Shown piece by piece: positions 56,403 to 57,467 of a DNA stretch of 57,467 bases (positions are counted from its first letter, which is position 1; each line of letters begins with the position of its first letter). The position numbers and the translations under genes were made by a program. The notes beneath the pieces are model-generated. The model made no database searches. It saw only the letters and a program-made list of their open reading frames with translations, and was not told the origin of the DNA. Origin of the DNA: a virus; IMG/VR virus record IMGVR_UViG_3300033233_000045, positions 1-57,467 of that record; one strand, written 5' to 3'.

Positions 56403-57041
56403 TTACGCGGCGGCGGCCTGATTCTCCGTTTCCAGGATGCGCTTGTGCAGCATGTCGCACCACTGTTCGATCATCGCGGTCGTGGCGTCCCCCGGCAACG
56501 GCTTCGTCCTGATCCCCAGCGTGTCCGCCCCAACACACAGCGTCGCCCATCGCTCGATCCACCTGGTTCGGCGCTGTTCCTCGGCCGCGTCGTTCGGCTG
56601 AGCCGCCGCGGGCTGTCGCGCGGGCTGCACGTGCTCCGTCGTCGCCCGGGTCGGCGCCGGCACTTCCACGTCCGGCAACTCCTCCAGCAGCGTTTGGCCC
56701 ACGTTCGTGGCGTCCCGGAGCGCCCGGCCCTTGGCCCGCGTCTCCGCGAGGCGCACATAACACCCGCGCAGTTTGGTGCTCTCCGGCCCCGCCTCCCCAA
56801 GTGATTCAAACGCCGACGCCACTCCGTCCCGCTGAAACGTCGCCACGGCCTTCACGATGGCGTTGGCGGCGTCCGGGCCGTCCGCCTGGATCAACTCCAC
56901 GTGGATCGAGACCAGACCCATCCGAAATGCGAGATCGAGCACCCCGTGGTAGACCGGGTACTCTTTTCCCTTGAGGTTGACAATGAAGCGGGGATCGATC
57001 CGCTCCATGCCGTTTTGGGGTCCGCCTGCCTCATCTGCCAT
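56403..57041 (-). CDS. Putative single-strand annealing recombination protein (Rad52/Erf-like)
   Basis: A 212-residue protein beginning MADEAGGPQNGMERIDPRFI. The core FIVNLKGKEYPVYHGVLDLA, VSIHVELIQADGPDAANAIV and YVRLAETRAKGRALRDATNV resembles phage proteins grouped with Erf/Rad52-like annealing proteins. The C-terminal part (AERWATLCVG-like helices) is separated by an alanine/proline linker. The ATG at 57041 has an excellent AAGGAGG site. The same frame stays open to 57329 and would add a zinc ribbon, but the intervening sequence looks like a promoter region. Partner of the nuclease downstream. Confidence 0.55.
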   Translation of the reverse strand: MADEAGGPQNGMERIDPRFIVNLKGKEYPVYHGVLDLAFRMGLVSIHVELIQADGPDAANAIVKAVATFQRDGVASAFESLGEAGPESTKLRGCYVRLAETRAKGRALRDATNVGQTLLEELPDVEVPAPTRATTEHVQPARQPAAAQPNDAAEEQRRTRWIERWATLCVGADTLGIRTKPLPGDATTAMIEQWCDMLHKRILETENQAAAA

Positions 57042-57329
57042 CCACACGCCTCCTTGCTCGACAACCTGGGAGCCTAAGACTCCTTCATGTACATGATCAT
57101 GTACCAAATCTTGACCACAGCCTTGATGAAGTACATGTATAGATACACTACGCGCTTCCGTGGAGGCGACGAGCAGGGACGCGGCCGCGCGCCGCCCCAT
57201 CCACTTGAGGAAGCGTCCGCAGGCCGCGCACCAGGCGCCCGCGCCATGCAGGGCATGAGGCCGATATTCTGCTCGGTCCGCGCCGCATCTCGGACACGGC
57301 GGCGTCAACGGTCTACTGTTCGCCCCCAC
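57042..57329 (-). other. Open upstream extension with zinc-ribbon motif, probably not translated
   Basis: The frame of the annealing gene is open from GTG 57329. Its first 45 codons give a real-looking zinc ribbon (PPCPRCGADRAEY, then CAACGRFLKWMG), a pattern common in phage proteins. The following 50 codons are AT-rich and palindromic. It may be the relic of a separate zinc-ribbon gene, or an N-terminal extension. Positions 57330-57340 hold nothing. Confidence 0.4.
57089..57104. promoter_or_regulatory. Perfect 16-bp palindrome with extra half-sites
   Basis: GTACATGATCATGTAC reads the same on both strands. A related TACATGTA stands at 57132-57139, and ATGTACAT overlaps the left arm. The cluster lies 48 bases before the ATG at 57041 and is AT-rich, as expected for an operator/promoter of the leftward recombination operon. 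No consensus -35/-10 pair on the minus strand is convincing. Confidence 0.6.
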
Positions 57330-57340
57330 CTCTTCGCTTT

Positions 57341-57467
57341 CGGTCTAATCGAGACGGGAGGAACAAATCGCATTTTCCGTGGACTGATGGATTCTTGGAC
57401 TCCGGTCTAATCGAGACGGGAGGAACAAATCGCATTTTCCGTGGACTGATGGATTCTTGGACTCCGG
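57341..57467. repeat. 127-bp end overlap with positions 1-127
   Basis: The last 127 bases are identical to the first 127, covering two full 62-bp units plus three bases. A terminal overlap of exactly 127 bases is the expected product of assembling a circle with k-mer 127. The unit genome is therefore 57,340 bp and this stretch should be counted once. Confidence 0.9.

Noticed and set aside
57341-57467. Physical direct terminal repeat (T7-like ends)
   Set aside because: The length equals a standard assembler k-mer and the break falls in a tandem repeat; circular closure explains it better.

Overview
The window is an essentially complete genome of a tailed double-stranded DNA phage (Caudoviricetes, siphovirus-like, GC-rich), recovered as a circular contig. 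The first 127 bases are identical to the last 127 (57341-57467), so the non-redundant length is 57,340 bp. An overlap of exactly 127 bases is what a de Bruijn assembler with k=127 leaves when it closes a circle. I therefore read it as an assembly overlap, not a physical terminal repeat. The host cannot be named. The promoters that can be read are sigma70-like, ribosome sites are strong GGAGG types, and the poly-proline linkers and bacterial Ig-like domains point only to a high-GC bacterium.

Layout. (1) Positions 377-5685 are a tightly overlapped leftward replication and regulatory operon: a SWIM zinc-finger protein, an alanine-repeat protein, small zinc and helix-turn-helix proteins, an XRE regulator, and a primase-polymerase/RepA-like helicase/winged-helix fusion. 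(2) A sliding clamp gene runs rightward at 5909-7045. (3) Positions 7078-9849 hold a second leftward block: ribbon-helix-helix and conserved hypothetical proteins behind a promoter that overlaps a perfect 24-bp palindrome, and a tyrosine recombinase with an RHH protein. (4) Positions 10014-50632 are the rightward late region. In order it carries a membrane/CAP-like lysis-type cassette, a beta-helix tailspike, terminase, portal, MuF-like protein, XkdF-like protease with scaffold, major capsid, connectors, two tail-tube paralogues, G/GT chaperones with a -1 slippery site, a short tape measure, tail tip, many fibre and adhesion proteins, and three domain-shuffled surface proteins. (5) Positions 50770-57041 run leftward: DUF5131, a ThyX fragment, small proteins, a ParB-MT-A70 methyltransferase fusion, a triple Myb/SANT protein, a PD-(D/E)XK nuclease and a recombination (annealing-type) protein. 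(6) Across the circle junction (57042-376) lies about 675 bp of mostly non-coding DNA with 62-bp tandem repeats, an inverted cluster of GAGTCCA heptamers and palindromes; this is the best candidate for an origin.

How the genes fit together. The primase-helicase and clamp would start replication and recruit the host polymerase, since no phage polymerase of family A, B or C is visible. The nuclease, annealing protein and recombinase handle DNA ends and recombination. The XRE and RHH regulators and palindromic operators suggest a temperate or otherwise regulated life cycle. The virion is a siphovirus with a short tail and an unusually rich set of adhesion modules. No classical endolysin is recognisable, so the CAP-domain proteins are worth considering for cell-wall or surface roles. 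The most unusual elements are the combinatorial triple of surface proteins (45021-50632), an apparently internally deleted ParB-methyltransferase hybrid (14004-14393), a peptide shared by protease and capsid, a 22-copy repeat tail protein, and a 400-nt structured non-coding stretch (53417-53822).
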